A DNA stretch of 64,000 bases from Zychaea mexicana (GCF_025766255.1 NW_026516746.1:1-64000), one strand, 5' to 3'; numbered from the stretch's first letter, positions 34,642 to 47,527 are shown. Program-made: numbers and translations. Notes: generated by a model from the sequence alone, not told the origin.

Positions 34642-36579
34642 CGACCTACAAAACCCGCGTTAGCCCCCACTCCCTCCCCAGACACTCACAAAAAAAAGAA
34701 AGGGACTTACCATACGTGATCGTGAAAAAGTGAAAAATGAAAAGAGAAAGAAAAAGTGAGGAAGCAACACGCTGCGGAAAATGGGTGTCTTTTTATGGGC
34801 AAAAGTTCATTTCCAAAAAGAACTCTGGTCTGGGCTCAATGAGATTCTGAAGGGACGCTTGCTTTTTTTTCCTTTCCTGTATCTTTTTTTTTGCGTACAA
34901 AAAACTAAAATAGGCAAAGATAAGCTCCGTGCTCAACAAAGCGCACAACAATGACAGACGACAGTAACACGATCACAACGCGCATTATCACACTTTGGCA
35001 CTGTTTTTTATCTTTTTTTTTTTTTACTTTCTGTGTTCGCGTAGTTCAGTTCGCGAAAATAATGGAAAGGAAAAAAGTTTTATTATTATTCCAATGCACA
35101 TCACGTAGTTCAGTTCGCGAGAAAAATGGAAAGGAAAAAAAGTTAGTTCGGAGGATACGTTCCGAGCCAATCTGGTTTGCTTTTTTCGCATGTATCATAC
35201 TTCACGCGCACCCTGGGAAAAAGCAGACAGATAGGATATACGATCGACGCTGTTTTTCTTGAAAAGAATCCCTTTCTCTGCATCCACCACGCTTGCCAGC
35301 TTACGATTATCGTTCGTTAAGCTGACCACCGAGCGAGCTCAATGCGAGACTAAAGACGACAAGCAGTCTAAAACCACACCTCCATAAGCGTATACAGTGT
35401 AGTGTTTTCGCCTGGACGAGTGACGTCCCCCAACTTTGGTTCCATCCCCCCATCCAACCCCGCGCCTCCAACTTTATTCACGGCCAGCACGGAAGATCTG
35501 CGCATGAAGAAGCCGAGCATGACAGCAAAGTACAATGGAGACCCTGCGCAAAAAACATCGTAACTTGGCCTCAGAGCCTCGAAAAAACAAGGGTTGAGTA
35601 TGTGCATGTTGCTACGAGTCTGCCCATTGCGCTGGTTGCGGTTGTGTGAAAAAAGCGCTGCGAATCGCTTCGCAAGAGCAGCCGCCATTTCGCTCGGAAT
35701 TGGTCAAAATGGGTGACGCGAATAAAATAAAATGTGTTTTGACAAGCTTGTCCTGGCAACAAGCGGCTTTCAGGAACATGGATTGTCATGACTACTGAAT
35801 GCCATGGCAATAAGCAGCTTTCTTATGCAGCGTGGTTATAAAGCAAGCCTCATAGAGAAGGATGTTAAAACGAGCAAACCAAACAACCTGAAGAAGCAGC
35901 CTGTATGGATAATAGTAGCTCTAGGATGACGCGCATACTATGCTGAAAACAGCCATGCTGCTCTATAATCTGGCTTTGACAATTTATTTTAAGCTGCCCA
36001 CATCCATCATTGCGGGCTTGGAAGATCGGCAGCATATACTCGTATAAGAGAGCGTTTTTTATTTTCGTTACACACGCCACGACAGTTGATACAACAATGG
36101 CCGAGACTTTCTACAATGTCTCACTGATCCCATGAAGAAGCTGGCTGCGGCGTTTAGCACATGTTTACTCCAAACAAAACCCAAACAAACAATTTATTGT
36201 TCAATATAAACAACATTGACCCGAACCCTGTACAGAGACCCTTTGATCATTGGCCTGACCTTTGCGCTATCCCAATCTAATACACGCCCAGTCATCCTGC
36301 TGATAAGATATTAACCAACTTGCATAACACTATCCGCTATCTCCCCCCATCCCCCATCCCCTTCTTTCCTGATACTTTTCCTTTTTTGGTTAATAATTCA
36401 CCAATATAACTAGTAACAAGACAACCATTCCAAGTGCATCATCAGCTGTAAATAATCATCAAGAGCTCACAAACGACGTCATATCACGTCAGCCCATTCG
36501 GGTTATAGCCGTTTATTGCTCTACAGATGTTGTTTACATGAACTGGATCATTCGAGTATAATGTTTCCGTGCTTTATGG

Positions 36580-37097
36580 TGGATACTGTCTAGTCCCTTT
36601 GAAACCTTTGACCGGTCTTTCTTTTCCATCCACAAATCAATAGCTTATGCCTGGCAAAAGAAAGGATCTTTCCAATCAATCGGCATCAATACAAGCAAGA
36701 AAACAACGCGTCATATCGAGCGATATTTAATGCAAGTTACTTATTCCCCCCAAAGTGGAGGGAAGCAGGCACAGAATAAAGGGACTTGAGAGAAAAAAGA
36801 AGTGCAGCAGTATATGTTTCGTCAGTGAACAAAAAAAAAGCATTGTAACTACATGGTGTGCCGTTCATCTTGAGACAAGGTAATTATAACAGTGCATCTG
36901 TAAATCGTAAAGATTATTAAGAATGGGGAGCGGTAGCAAAATAACACAGGGAGAGCAAAAGCGCGACTTTATTTTCTTACTATTACGAGTTTGCATCTGC
37001 ACTTTTATACTAACGGTAACTGTCAAAACCTGCTCAACTCATTTCTAATAGACACAATTATAACAGCGGCTCGAAATGAAGTTGGATTCTACGCGTG
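36580..37097. other. No gene supported
   Basis: Spacer between duplicated segment A and the small ORF below; no repeat or gene recognised. Confidence 0.4.
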
Positions 37098-37478
37098 ATG
37101 GATATCAGCGACGATGTATGCGTGAAATTGGCTCGGATCATCGGCAGATATCGAGCTTCTGGTACTCGGAAAAAAAATGTGCCCCCTTGGACGGTCTTTG
37201 GTGCCCATGCTGGAGGTAGGAGCGATTTTGATGTCTATCGCTTTAAATAATTCTACATTTAAGCTGATATTTGTGAATAGAAAGAAGCAGATTCCATAAT
37301 TGCTTATGGTTTCGAAGCCATTAAGCGTCTTAGAACCGCGATTGAAAGGCTGGAAAACGCGTTTGAACCGGAGAAGCTTGGTGAAAAGGCTTTGCTTAAG
37401 CTTAAAATGAAAGATGCCGAATTTTGTCTATATGAACAGCGCTATCAGCTGCGTCATATACGATTGGCATCTCAGTAG
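37098..37478 (+). CDS. Small hypothetical protein (103 aa), two exons
   Basis: ATG 37098 opens MDISDDVCVKLARIIGRY and runs to a donor at 37216. An acceptor AAAG at 37284 restores phase, giving EADSIIAYGFEAIKRLRTAI and a predicted helical, Lys/Arg/Glu-rich C-terminal half ending RLASQ-stop. An acceptor at 37280 would break the frame. No family is recognised. It lies directly before a broken ORF in the same orientation and may belong to the same mobile or multicopy locus. Confidence 0.4.
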
Positions 37479-37515
37479 CGTAAAGTCATTATCGATTAGT
37501 AGTTCGTGAAAGCCT

Positions 37516-38095
37516 GTGCCAAAACTGAACAATTTTTATAGGATGCGCCGCTTGCCGCTCGTTGCCATTAGAAACAAGCAAACTATTGGAGAATGTGAGC
37601 TTTTCACCAAGTACTTTGATCCCATCTTGGCATCGCTATTCTCTGATCCTGACAGAAAAGTGCTCCTTCGCTGGTCCAACGTCATGTCTGATGAAAATGA
37701 CAAGATCCGCCCTGACGCCACAATATCCAAGCTACGGCAGCGCGACTTTGGGCCCAGTCTTGGATATGGAGAGGTCAAAGTTGCACGTCCCACCATCGAT
37801 AACCACGCGCTATGCCACGATCTTTTGCGTTTGGCAACTCTAGCAAAGGATACCATTGATACCATGCATTGGAAGCCGCTCTGACCTTCCAGGTGCATGG
37901 TTTTCATATCACTTTTTTTCTGACGCGCCTCCGCCACGATGGAATCTATGTGATGCAAGAAGTTGCGCAGCTTACATTTCCCCGGTTTTTAGAAGAGCTA
38001 GCAACATTTGTGTCCTTGAAAAATATGCGCACATTGATGACCCACCTTCTGGCGTTTGTGTCAACCTGTCCGTGCCGCTTCTTCGTGGCAAGAAA
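37516..38095 (+). pseudogene. Frameshifted hypothetical protein of an unrecognised family
   Basis: Frame 1 reads through ELFTKYFDPILASLF, VLLRWSNVMSDENDKIRPDA, LGYGEVKV and HWKPL-stop (37884). Frame 3 takes up the protein from about 37870 with AALTFQVHGFHITFFLTRL, DGIYVMQEVAQLTFPRF and LKNMRTL. A single extra base near 37870 explains the break. The two halves read as one globular protein of about 180-190 residues. Function is unknown. The GYGEVKV stretch with downstream beta-strand-like segments suggests an enzyme-like fold, but I cannot name it. Confidence 0.5.
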
Positions 38096-38379
38096 AACGG
38101 CGCCCCACTCATCCCTCCATTTATTCTTTGATTGATTCAACCAAAAATTGCCACCGCTTCTGCGCCCTGCGCTTTGAATAAATGCATCCATTCATATATA
38201 TCTCCACATACTGCTGCCATCAATTCATTTCGTGTGAAGAATCCGAGCTTAATTGTTCAGATAAAATAAGAAAAAGTGAAAAAATCAAATTTGTAACTTT
38301 CTAGAAATGACCAGGTTGTAGGTTGTGAATTGATTGCATTATAGATATTTTTATACTGAGTTGCTATAGCAGGAGTGTC
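38096..38379. other. No gene supported
   Basis: Spacer before the truncated retrotransposon; no 5' LTR resembling the one at 40759-41179 was found here. Confidence 0.4.
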
Positions 38380-38416
38380 AGCGCTTGTAGTCTATGTGAT
38401 TATCCGAGTTAAGATA

Positions 38417-40716
38417 TCCATGTCGCCGCAGTAATTGACAAATTAACTGAGGTAAATTTCCGCATCAATCATGACAAAGTCGTATATGCACAACCTTGTT
38501 TCTACTTACTTGGCCACTGTGTATCCACCAAAGGTGTATCACTGGATAAACGCAAAGTATGCAACATCCAAAATATCCCTACACCTACAACTGGCAAAGC
38601 TATAGCTGTCTTCTGTGGTACTATCAATTACATGCGCTCTTACCTACCAAAAGTCTCTGAAGTTATGGCACCTTTAGACCGACTTCGCAATGCCAAATCT
38701 TTAAAAGGTTTATGGACACAAACAGAACAACACAGTTTTGACACGTTAAAGAAAATGCTACTTGAAGCTCCCATCCTGCGCTTTCCCGATTTATCACACC
38801 CTTTTCAGGTTGCAACTGACGCTTCAAATACCGGAATCGCTGCAGCACTTTTCCAAGTCATAGATGGTGAAACACGTCATATTGCTTTCATGGCTAGAGC
38901 ACTCTCCAAGTCAGAAAGATCTTATAGCACTACACGACGTGAGCTCAGAGCTATTATATTTGCACTTGACAAATTCCACAAATATTTATATGGCAAACCG
39001 TTTAAATTATACATAGATCACAAAGCATTGACCTTCCTCCATACACAAAAAATAGCCAACGCTATGATGATCAGTTGGTTTGACACCATCTTACAATACG
39101 ACTTTGAAATTATTCACCTACCAGGATTAGATAACATCCTTCCTGATCAATTATCGCGCCTTTTTCACATCGATGAAAAAGAGCTGGAAGGGGGTAGTGC
39201 TACGCAAATTCATACAAATAATAACACTGTACAAAATAAGACTCTCACAGTAAACACACAAACAAGTAATAACACTGACAACATAGATGATGACATCTAT
39301 TTTGAACCACCCGAACATGAAAGACCGGAATTACTCAAAAAAGCACATGCATTTGGTCACTTTGGCGCTGAAGCTATCACAAAAGCACTACACAATGATG
39401 GTTTGAAATGGAACAATATGTACAAAGAAGCCGCACACATTGTAAAAAGCTGCCCTGAATGCCAGCGATTCAACATCACCAAGAAAGGTTATAACCCTTT
39501 GAGACCTCTTCATGCATTCTATCCGGGTGATCATTGGACAATTGATCTTGCAAGCGGCTTCGGCACAAGCCATCGCGGAAACAATTATCTCTTAGTCATG
39601 GTAGACGTATGCACACGTTTTTGTGTTTTACACACACTTCCTGATAAAACATCAGACACTGTCGTTCAAGCAGTCTTCGACACATTTTGCTTAGTGGGCT
39701 TTTGCCGTTATCTCAGCAGTGATAATGGTACTGAATTCAAGAACCAACTAATGACTCGTCTTCGAGAAGCCTCTGGATTCGACCAAAGACTTTCTACGCC
39801 TTTTCACCCAAGAGCTCAGGGATTGGCTGAAAGATTTGTGCAAACAACTGTTAACATCATCCGCAAGTATACAAAAGGAGCAGTTAGAGACTGGGACTTA
39901 TATGTCAAACCAGCACAATTAGCCCTTAACAACAAAGTTGCCAATAGACATGGTTCTACACCATTTGCTCTTATGTTCAATAGAACAGTGAACGGTTTCA
40001 GGGACTATAGCAAAGAACAGATCCCGCGGCCACTCACAGAAGATGAGCTGCAAAACCGCATTGAACAAATGACAAACATTGTCTTTCCTGAATTTCGGAA
40101 AGAGCAAAGGCACTGGATGATATTAAAAAAGGCAAATACAATGCCAAGTTCAGAATCACCGATTATCCCATCGGAAGCACGGTCATGGTCATTGATGAAT
40201 TACGCAGTAAGAAGATGGATCCAAGATATGAAGGACCATATACTGTAGTACGCAAAACCAAAGGTGGTTCTTATGTCCTTAGAGATGAACAGGGTCTATT
40301 AACTTCTCGTAACTACGCACCCTCACAAATGAAACTCCTATCACAGGATGAATTAATTGACACAGAAGAAGCATTTGAAGAAAACGGTAAATATTACACC
40401 GTACAGTCAATTGTAGACCACAAAGAGCTTGCACCAGGCAAATATCAATACCGGGTTAGATGGAAAGATTATACACCTGATGACGAATTCCTGGGAACCA
40501 GCAGAAGCATTTAATAGTCCACAACCAATCATGAAATATTGGGAACGTGTTGGTATCACACCACCGAAGCAAAGCAAAATACAAACTGCATTACCTGTGA
40601 CGCACATCCCACAGCAATCACAACGTAAAGCAAAAGGAACTATTTCCAAACGTCAAGAGGGTTCCACACCTACACCATCTACTAGACGCAGTAAGCGTTT
40701 ACGCACACGTTGCTAA
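38417..40716 (+). pseudogene. Ty3-type pol fragment: RT end, RNase H, integrase, chromodomain
   Basis: RT remnants start about 38417 (HVAAVIDKL, then CFYLLGHCVSTKGV). The main frame 38632-40248 gives the connection, RNase H (VATDASNTGIAAALF, RRELRAIIFAL, YIDHKAL), integrase zinc finger (HAFGHFG, then CPECQRF), and DDE core (TIDLASGFG, LSSDNGTEF, AQGLAERFVQ). A frameshift near 40100 moves the protein to another frame (KFRITDYPIGSTVMVIDEL). A second, one base extra near 40490, splits the C-terminal chromodomain (YRVRWKDYTPDDEF then WEPAEAFNSPQPIMKYW). The chromodomain places it among chromoviruses, which target heterochromatin. Confidence 0.88.
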
Positions 40717-40758
40717 GCACATTCTTCACAGAATAATGTTTAACCTGGAAGGGGGTGA

Positions 40759-41179
40759 TGTGGTGAACCACATTAATACACTGCTTAAGATATCAACAAT
40801 AAGATATTCGGTTAAACATTATAGCACACACGTATGAACACTACGGCATTTCGGCTAAACACTGTTGAATAAAATCTCTCACTCAGATGATCCACCTTAC
40901 GTGAACAGGACAATGAACCTATCAACAGGTACCTCGGCCATTACATCAGCTAACGCCGGTTTCAAAGATGTGCCCGACTAACATAGCGACTTCAATAGAA
41001 GTTCTGATACGTCCTTGATCCATCCTCTATCACATAGTTTATCCATTAGTCGGATGAATTGATATCGCCGTCTTAGTAGCTAGAATATAAAAGAGCTTTA
41101 TCTTTTGTTGGAATAAAACATCATCTCAAAGATACTTAATCTTGTCCCTTATTATCTTTATTAAAGCTCTATCATCACA
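40759..41179. repeat. 3' LTR of the chromovirus (about 421 bp)
   Basis: Begins TGTGGTGAACCACATT directly after the polypurine tract GGAAGGGGGTGA and ends CTATCATCACA, giving the usual TG...CA ends. The right end is a best guess because no second LTR is present for comparison. Confidence 0.6.
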
Positions 41180-41791
41180 AAGTGACATATTTGGAATGTA
41201 AACGTTAAAGAAAGACTACCCACGGAGTGGGTGATATAGCAAAGATCAGATACAGAAGTTAAATGAGAAATGGGCAGGACCGAAAAGCCTCACTGCCTCT
41301 ACGGTGCTGTGTCTACTTCCACAGCCTTGCATCGCTCAACTACTGATCCTTCTATTCGATACCTACGCTGAACATTGTATTCGATGGCGTAATTAATACG
41401 AGCAAAAGCAGAGAGAAACGGACGGAGAAATAGAAGTACTCGGTAACACTCCTAGTTACATATCATTCCAGCAACAGCAGGAGCCGCATGAGTTCATCCA
41501 TTTCATCATCCAAAATTAATGAAATGCAAGGCGTATCTGAAGCGGCTACTGAATATTATACACTTGTGGGATCGGCACATAGACAAAGATGTATTTAGAA
41601 AAGGATGGGGTCAATTAAGTGAGAAGTACAAGTATAGGGTAAAAGATGGACAGAAAATGTGAAAAGTTTTTGGTACAGCGTCAAAGATGGAAATATAATG
41701 CAGCGAAAAGAGCATGTTAAAGATGGGCGGAAATGTGGATGCGATTTTGTCAGAAAAGGTTTGGAGTGATTGTGGGTAGGTGAATGCGTGC
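41180..41791. other. No gene supported
   Basis: Spacer after the LTR. Only short ORFs without resemblance to known families. Confidence 0.4.
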
Positions 41792-42340
41792 TTATTTTTC
41801 TTGCGTATGTGAACACTCAGAGTCGTCGGCCTTTCTTTTTTGTGGGGTTATTTTGACAGGTCCGTTCAATGCTGATGGGATGATGACTGTGCTTGGTTCT
41901 GTTACGCTCGATACGAAATCTGACCTGTTTTTCTTTGGCTTGGCAACTACATCCATGGTCGATTTTACGATTCCCTGTTGTTTTCTCGTGAGCGGAAGTT
42001 GTGAATGCACTGCAGAGGAAATGAATAACGATGTTACCTTAATCTTAAGCATAGCTTCTAAATACGGGATGTAGGTTTCATAGAAGTCGATCAATGTTTC
42101 TGGAATTTGCTGTTGTTTGATTTCCCGGATACGGCACACGTATCCATCTGGAACGTCCATCACATATGTTTTCATACGCAGATCTGGTAGAAAATACGAG
42201 TGGTCTTTAGTCAAACAAGAGCGAAACGGATTGGTTGTCCCAGTGGAACTGAAGACTTACGTGTATGGACCATGCCTACCACTCGCAACGAACGGACACT
42301 CTCTTCATCGTGCTCGACCTTGAGGGTCCTTTGATAAGTA
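41792..42340 (-). CDS. Hypothetical protein, partial, two exons seen
   Basis: An upstream exon (about 42340-42266) reads TLKVEHDEESVRSLRVVGMV and ends at a consensus donor (GTAAGTC). After an acceptor at GACTAAAG the frame continues HHSYFLPDLRMKTYVMDVPD, VCRIREIKQQQIPETLIDFY, then an Ala/Lys-rich tail ending SHTQEK-stop at 41792. No start codon was found in frame upstream, so the 5' end is missing or lies in an exon I cannot see. The family is not recognised. The position between transposon remnants suggests a gene fragment. Confidence 0.4.
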
Positions 42341-42682
42341 GAAGTCGCAAATGATTGCTAACCTTCATCAACTCCTGCCGTGGGGCTTGAGACAAGTCCA
42401 CAGCAAGCGTTGATGAAAGCTAGCGTCCACTCACTCGAATACCTACTGTGGGGCATGAGTTCATGATGCACAGAGGAATTCTTTTGAAAAGAGAGCGGGA
42501 GAAAAAGGCTGCTGTGAGCAGTTTTGGGATTGGTTGCTTATGAAGTTGCTAAGGAGCGGAATTGAAAAAGTATGTAGCCAGGTAACCAACCGTCACTGAT
42601 GTACATAGGGATCCCACTAAAAATCGTGTCGTGTGCAGAACAATCACTGTGATACAAAATTACCAAAAACAGCATTTTCCGT
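42341..42682. other. No gene supported
   Basis: Short spacer; nothing recognised. Confidence 0.4.
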
Positions 42683-42913
42683 GAAAATGGGTGTCTTTTT
42701 ATGGGCAAAAGTTCATTTCCAAAAAGAACGCTGGCCTGGACCGTGCTCAACAAAGCGCAGAACAATGACAGACGACAGTAACACGATCACAACGCGCTTT
42801 ATCACACTTTGGTACGCCTTTTCCATCTTTTTTCTTTTTATTTTACCTTCTGTGTTCGCGTAGTTCTGTTCGCGAAAATAATGGAAAGGAAAGAAATTTG
42901 TTGGGAGGGTATG
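42683..42913. repeat. Partial third copy of the duplicated segment
   Basis: Matches 34777-35153 of copy A in two blocks: GAAAATGGGTGTCTTTTTAT at the left, and GTGCTCAACAAAGCGCA onward. It lacks about 95 bp and one of the two GTAGTTC(A/T)GTTCGCGA repeats found in A and B. It is more diverged than A is from B. Confidence 0.8.
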
Positions 42914-43189
42914 CACACCAGCAACAACGGCGCTAAGGCAAGCTGTTCTAAGCTGAGAGAACCAGTTTAATGGTATGTTTCGCTTGCTACGCCCCTTTCA
43001 ACCCCTTGACTAACCGAAAACATCGTTGGCACAACTTTCATGTGCTCAGAAGCAAGGCCAAGATTATGCATGTATGACTCTCGTACGAGCCGACCATCCT
43101 CCTTTCTTTTGTATTTTGTTTTTTTCCCACATACATCATACATCACCCACACATACGCCGACCACGTCTGATTGACTTTGAATCGCTAC

Positions 43190-46100
43190 CAGTAATGTAT
43201 GGTTTTTTATTATCAATGAAGAGAAAAGGAACATGGTTTCTGTATACCCGCTCATCTTACTGATCCCACTATTCTACAGCAATGAAAAGATATACTCCCT
43301 TTAAAAACGCATTGTGGCATCCCTTTCTTGCTCGTTTTCCTCGTCCGTAAGAAGCAACCGCCATTATATTATTGTTGTGTACTGCCGTTGTTCAGTAAGT
43401 GGATCAAATATATGCATGAAAAAGTATAGGCCGCCGTAAGTAAAAACACGTAATACTGCTGTACATATGTCTCCCCTGCTTTCGTATTGTGTTGTGCGTG
43501 ATTACCGGTCCTATTTTACATATGGATGTCGAGTACATTTAATGGCGAGCATCAGCAACGTTTGATAAGATGCACGATTTAAAATCTTGGGATGGCAGTT
43601 AGAAGCAAATCGTCGTATGAGTTGCGGCGAGTATTGAAAAAGCAGCGTTACTTGTTCGTTTGTTATGTTTCTGGTTTCCGTCAACGTGTGTTGTACATTT
43701 CTTCTTCTTTTCGTTGACGTGTAGTGAAGGCGAGCATATAGATTCGTCGACGATTGTTGACGATCCCTCTTCAAAATGCTGTGTGTCAAATTACAAAACC
43801 ATTCAAAGTCAAAAAGATCCGCCATCTTTCCCTCCCTTTGAAAAGAAGCAAGCTCTTACCGTTACCTTCATTAATCTTTCAATAAAAGCCTGTCTTCAAC
43901 GTGTATACTATTTCCGAGTTTGCCATTGACTTTTTCTTTACTGCCATCTTCATTAATCTAATAAAGATTCAAAAGCCAAAAGAAATCGCGGTTATAAGAA
44001 ACTCACTCTTTTTTCCCTCCTTTTCAACGCTGCTGTTCTTTTTAACACACCACATAATAAAAGCTTACTTTTTATGTTACTGTCCTTTTTCCATCTGCCT
44101 GCCGCCATTAATGATTGAATGCCAATGCTGTTTAAAAAAAAGCACAAAGTCCCTCAGCTGTTGTTGTGGGCCGCCCTTGTTAATGTGGAGGCCACTCTGC
44201 TGGCTTTGAAAAAAATTGGGGGAAGGGGCGGCTTAATGTGGACTCCATGAGGGAGTTGTATAAAACACGCACAAGCAAGTTCAACGAACGGGAAGAGAAA
44301 AAAACCATTCTTTATTTGATACATGATACTACTAATCAATAATAGGGTGTCGATGTGTTAGCTTCCCTGCTCTTAAGCAGGTACTGACAGGAGCAACCAC
44401 GAGAAGGTCCATCGACATCTGCTCCCGTAACCCTCTCCCCACAAAGCTAGGGTCTTGTCTTGGTCGCTTTTTTGTGGATCATCAAAGGTCGATTGGTATT
44501 GAGATGCCCAGTCCGCTCTCACCAATCGCGAAGCTACAAAAAAAAAGCACCACCCACCCACCCACACACCCACTTACCTTCACCCACTTACCTTACGCCT
44601 CCGTCGCCCATGCCTACAAAACAAGCACCACCACCCACCCACCTACACACCCACTTACCTTCACCCACTTACCTTACGCCTCCGTCGCCCATGCCTACAA
44701 AACAAGCACCACCCACCCACCCACCCACACACCCACTTACCTTCACCCACTTACCTTACGCCTCCGTCGCCCATGCCTACAAAACAAGCACCACCACCCA
44801 CCCACCCACACACCCACTTACCTTCACCCACTTACCTTACGCCTCCGTCGCCCATGCCTACAAAACAAGCACCACCACCCACCCACCCACACACCCACTT
44901 ACCTTCACCCACTTACCTTACGCCTCCGTCGCCCATGCCTACAAAACAAGCACCACCACCCACCCACCCACACACCCACTTACCTTCACCCACTTACCTT
45001 ACGCCTCCGTCGCCCATGCCTACAAAACAAGCACCACCACCCACCCACCCACACACCCACTTACCTTCACCCACTTACCTTACGCCTCCGTCGCCCATGC
45101 CTACAAAACAAGCACCACCACCCACCCACACACCCACTTACCTTCACCCACTTACCTTACGCCTCCGTCGCCCATGCCTACAAAACAAGCACCACCCACC
45201 CACCCACCCACACACCCACTTACCTTCACCCACTTACCTTACGCCTCCGTCGCCCATGCCTACAAAACAAGCACCACCACCCACCCACCCACACACCCAC
45301 TTACCTTCACCCACTTACCTTACGCCTCCGTCGCCCGTGCCTACAAAACAAGCACCACCACCCACCCACCCACCCACGACCTACAAAACCCGCGTTAGCC
45401 CCCACTCCCTCCCCAGACACTCACAAAAAAAAGAAAGGGACTTACCATACGTGATCGTGAAAAAGTGAAAAATGAAAAGAGAAAGAAAAAGTGAGGAAGC
45501 AACACGCTGCGGAAAATGGGTGTCTTTTTATGGGCAAAAGTTCATTTCCAAAAAGAACTCTGGTCTGGGCTCAATGAGATTCTGAAGGGACGCTTGCTTT
45601 TTTTTCCTTTCCTGTATCTTTTTTTTTGCGTACAAAAAACTAAAATAGGCAAAGATAAGCTCCGTGCTCAACAAAGCGCACAACAATGACAGACGACAGT
45701 AACACGATCACAACGCGCATTATCACACTTTGGCACTGTTTTTTATCTTTTTTTTTTTTTACTTTCTGTGTTCGCGTAGTTCAGTTCGCGAAAATAATGG
45801 AAAGGAAAAAAGTTTTATTATTATTCCAATGCACATCACGTAGTTCAGTTCGCGAGAAAAATGGAAAGGAAAAAAAGTTAGTTCGGAGGATACGTTCCGA
45901 GCCAATCTGGTTTGCTTTTTTCGCATGTATCATACTTCACGCGCACCCTGGGAAAAAGCAGACAGATAGGATATACGATCGACGCTGTTTTTCTTGAAAA
46001 GAATCCCTTTCTCTGCATCCACCACGCTTGCCAGCTTACGATTATCGTTCGTTAAGCTGACCACCGAGCGAGCTCAATGCGAGACTAAAGACGACAAGCA

Positions 46101-47316
46101 GTCTAAAACCACACCTCCATAAGCGTATACAGTGTAGTGTTTTCGCCTGGACGAGTGACGTCCCCCAACTTTGGTTCCATCCCCCCATCCAACCCCGCGC
46201 CTCCAACTTTATTCACGGCCAGCACGGAAGATCTGCGCATGAAGAAGCCGAGCATGACAGCAAAGTACAATGGAGACCCTGCGCAAAAAACATCGTAACT
46301 TGGCCTCAGAGCCTCGAAAAAACAAGGGTTGAGTATGTGCATGTTGCTACGAGTCTGCCCATTGCGCTGGTTGCGGTTGTGTGAAAAAAGCGCTGCGAAT
46401 CGCTTCGCAAGAGCAGCCGCCATTTCGCTCGGAATTGGTCAAAATGGGTGACGCGAATAAAATAAAATGTGTTTTGACAAGCTTGTCCTGGCAACAAGCG
46501 GCTTTCAGGAACATGGATTGTCATGACTACTGAATGCCATGGCAATAAGCAGCTTTCTTATGCAGCGTGGTTATAAAGCAAGCCTCATAGAGAAGGATGT
46601 TAAAACGAGCAAACCAAACAACCTGAAGAAGCAGCCTGTATGGATAATAGTAGCTCTAGGATGACGCGCATACTATGCTGAAAACAGCCATGCTGCTCCA
46701 TATTCTGCTTTGACAATCTATTTTAAGCTGCCCACATCCATCATTGCGGGCTTGGGAAGATCGGCCGGCCATATACTCGTACAAGAGAGCGTTTTTTATT
46801 TTCGTTACACACGCCACGACAGTTGATACAACAATGGCCGAGACTTTCTACAATGTCTCACTGATCCCATGAAGAAGCTGGCTGCGGCGTTTAGCACATG
46901 TTTACTCCAAACAAAACCCAAACAAACAATTTATTGTTCAATATAAACAACATTGACCCGAACCCTGTACAGAGACCCTTTGATCATTGGCCTGACCTTT
47001 GCGCTATCCCAATCTAATACACGCCCAGTCATCCTGCTGATAAGATATTAACCAACTTGCATAACACTATCCGCTATCTCCCCCATCCCCCATCCCCTTC
47101 TTTCCTGATACTTTTCCTTTTTTGGATTATAATTCACCAATATAACTAGTAACAAGACAACCATTCCAAGTGCATCATCAGCCGTAAATAATCGTTAAAA
47201 GATCACAAACGACATCATATCACGCCAGCCCATTCGGGTCATAGGCGTTCATTGCTGTACAGATGTTGTTTTACATAAACTGGATCATTCGAGTATAATG
47301 TTTCCGTGCTTTATGG
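43190..47316. repeat. Long duplicated segment, copy B (~4.1 kb)
   Basis: Direct copy of 32622-36579. It begins at the inner border of the MULE inverted repeat and ends in TTCCGTGCTTTATGG. It is longer than A because its minisatellite has two more units. The 106-codon ORF recurs at 46103-46423. The sequence to its left (43141-43189) is unrelated to that left of A. Confidence 0.9.
44548..45377. repeat. Minisatellite, 10 units of ~81 bp, G-quadruplex-forming
   Basis: Same unit as 33979-34641, with ten CCTCCGTCGCC words. Several units differ by 3-4 bp in the CACC run, which shifts the open frame part-way through. That argues against coding. Confidence 0.9.
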
Positions 47317-47527
47317 GGCATACTAGTGTGTCTCAAAATCTGGAGATATCTGGAGAGCTCCAATATCTGCAGGAAAAGATATCTCTAGAGTTTGGAAATC
47401 CACAAAAAACGCGCTTGTTTAGAGCGTTTTATAACTTGAACTGGATATATGTTTTTATAAGTATTACGATACAGTAATTGAGAAGCTTAATATAAAAGAA
47501 GAGACTCCATTATCATTCAAGCTACTA

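Larger units (their letters stand above)
32622..36579. repeat. Long duplicated segment, copy A (~4.0 kb)
   Basis: Matches 43190-47316 in the same orientation. Identity is very high up to about 35.9 kb and lower near the right end, with scattered transitions and small indels at 35.94-36.58 kb. Contents: the MULE right inverted repeat, an 81-bp minisatellite, an AT-rich stretch with a ~60-bp internal duplication (GTAGTTCAGTTCGCGA at about 35041 and 35105), and a 106-codon minus-strand ORF (35368-35688) of unknown nature. The ORF is conserved in both copies, but that is expected from their recent origin. Confidence 0.9.
38380..41179 (+). mobile_element. 5'-truncated Ty3/chromovirus LTR retrotransposon
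   Basis: A fragment of pol followed by a polypurine tract and one LTR. Gag, protease and most of the reverse transcriptase are absent, as is the 5' LTR. The copy cannot be autonomous. Confidence 0.85.

Noticed and set aside
33891..34733. 280-residue Thr/His/Pro-repeat protein encoded by the minisatellite (also 44460-45468)
   Set aside because: Two overlapping frames are equally open because the unit is a stop-free multiple of three. In copy B, length changes throw the reading from one frame to another. There is no start context, no splice signals and no domain.
35368..35688. 106-residue minus-strand ORF, repeated at 46103-46423
   Set aside because: Identical copies follow from the segmental duplication. 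No domain is recognised, so it is not listed as a gene.
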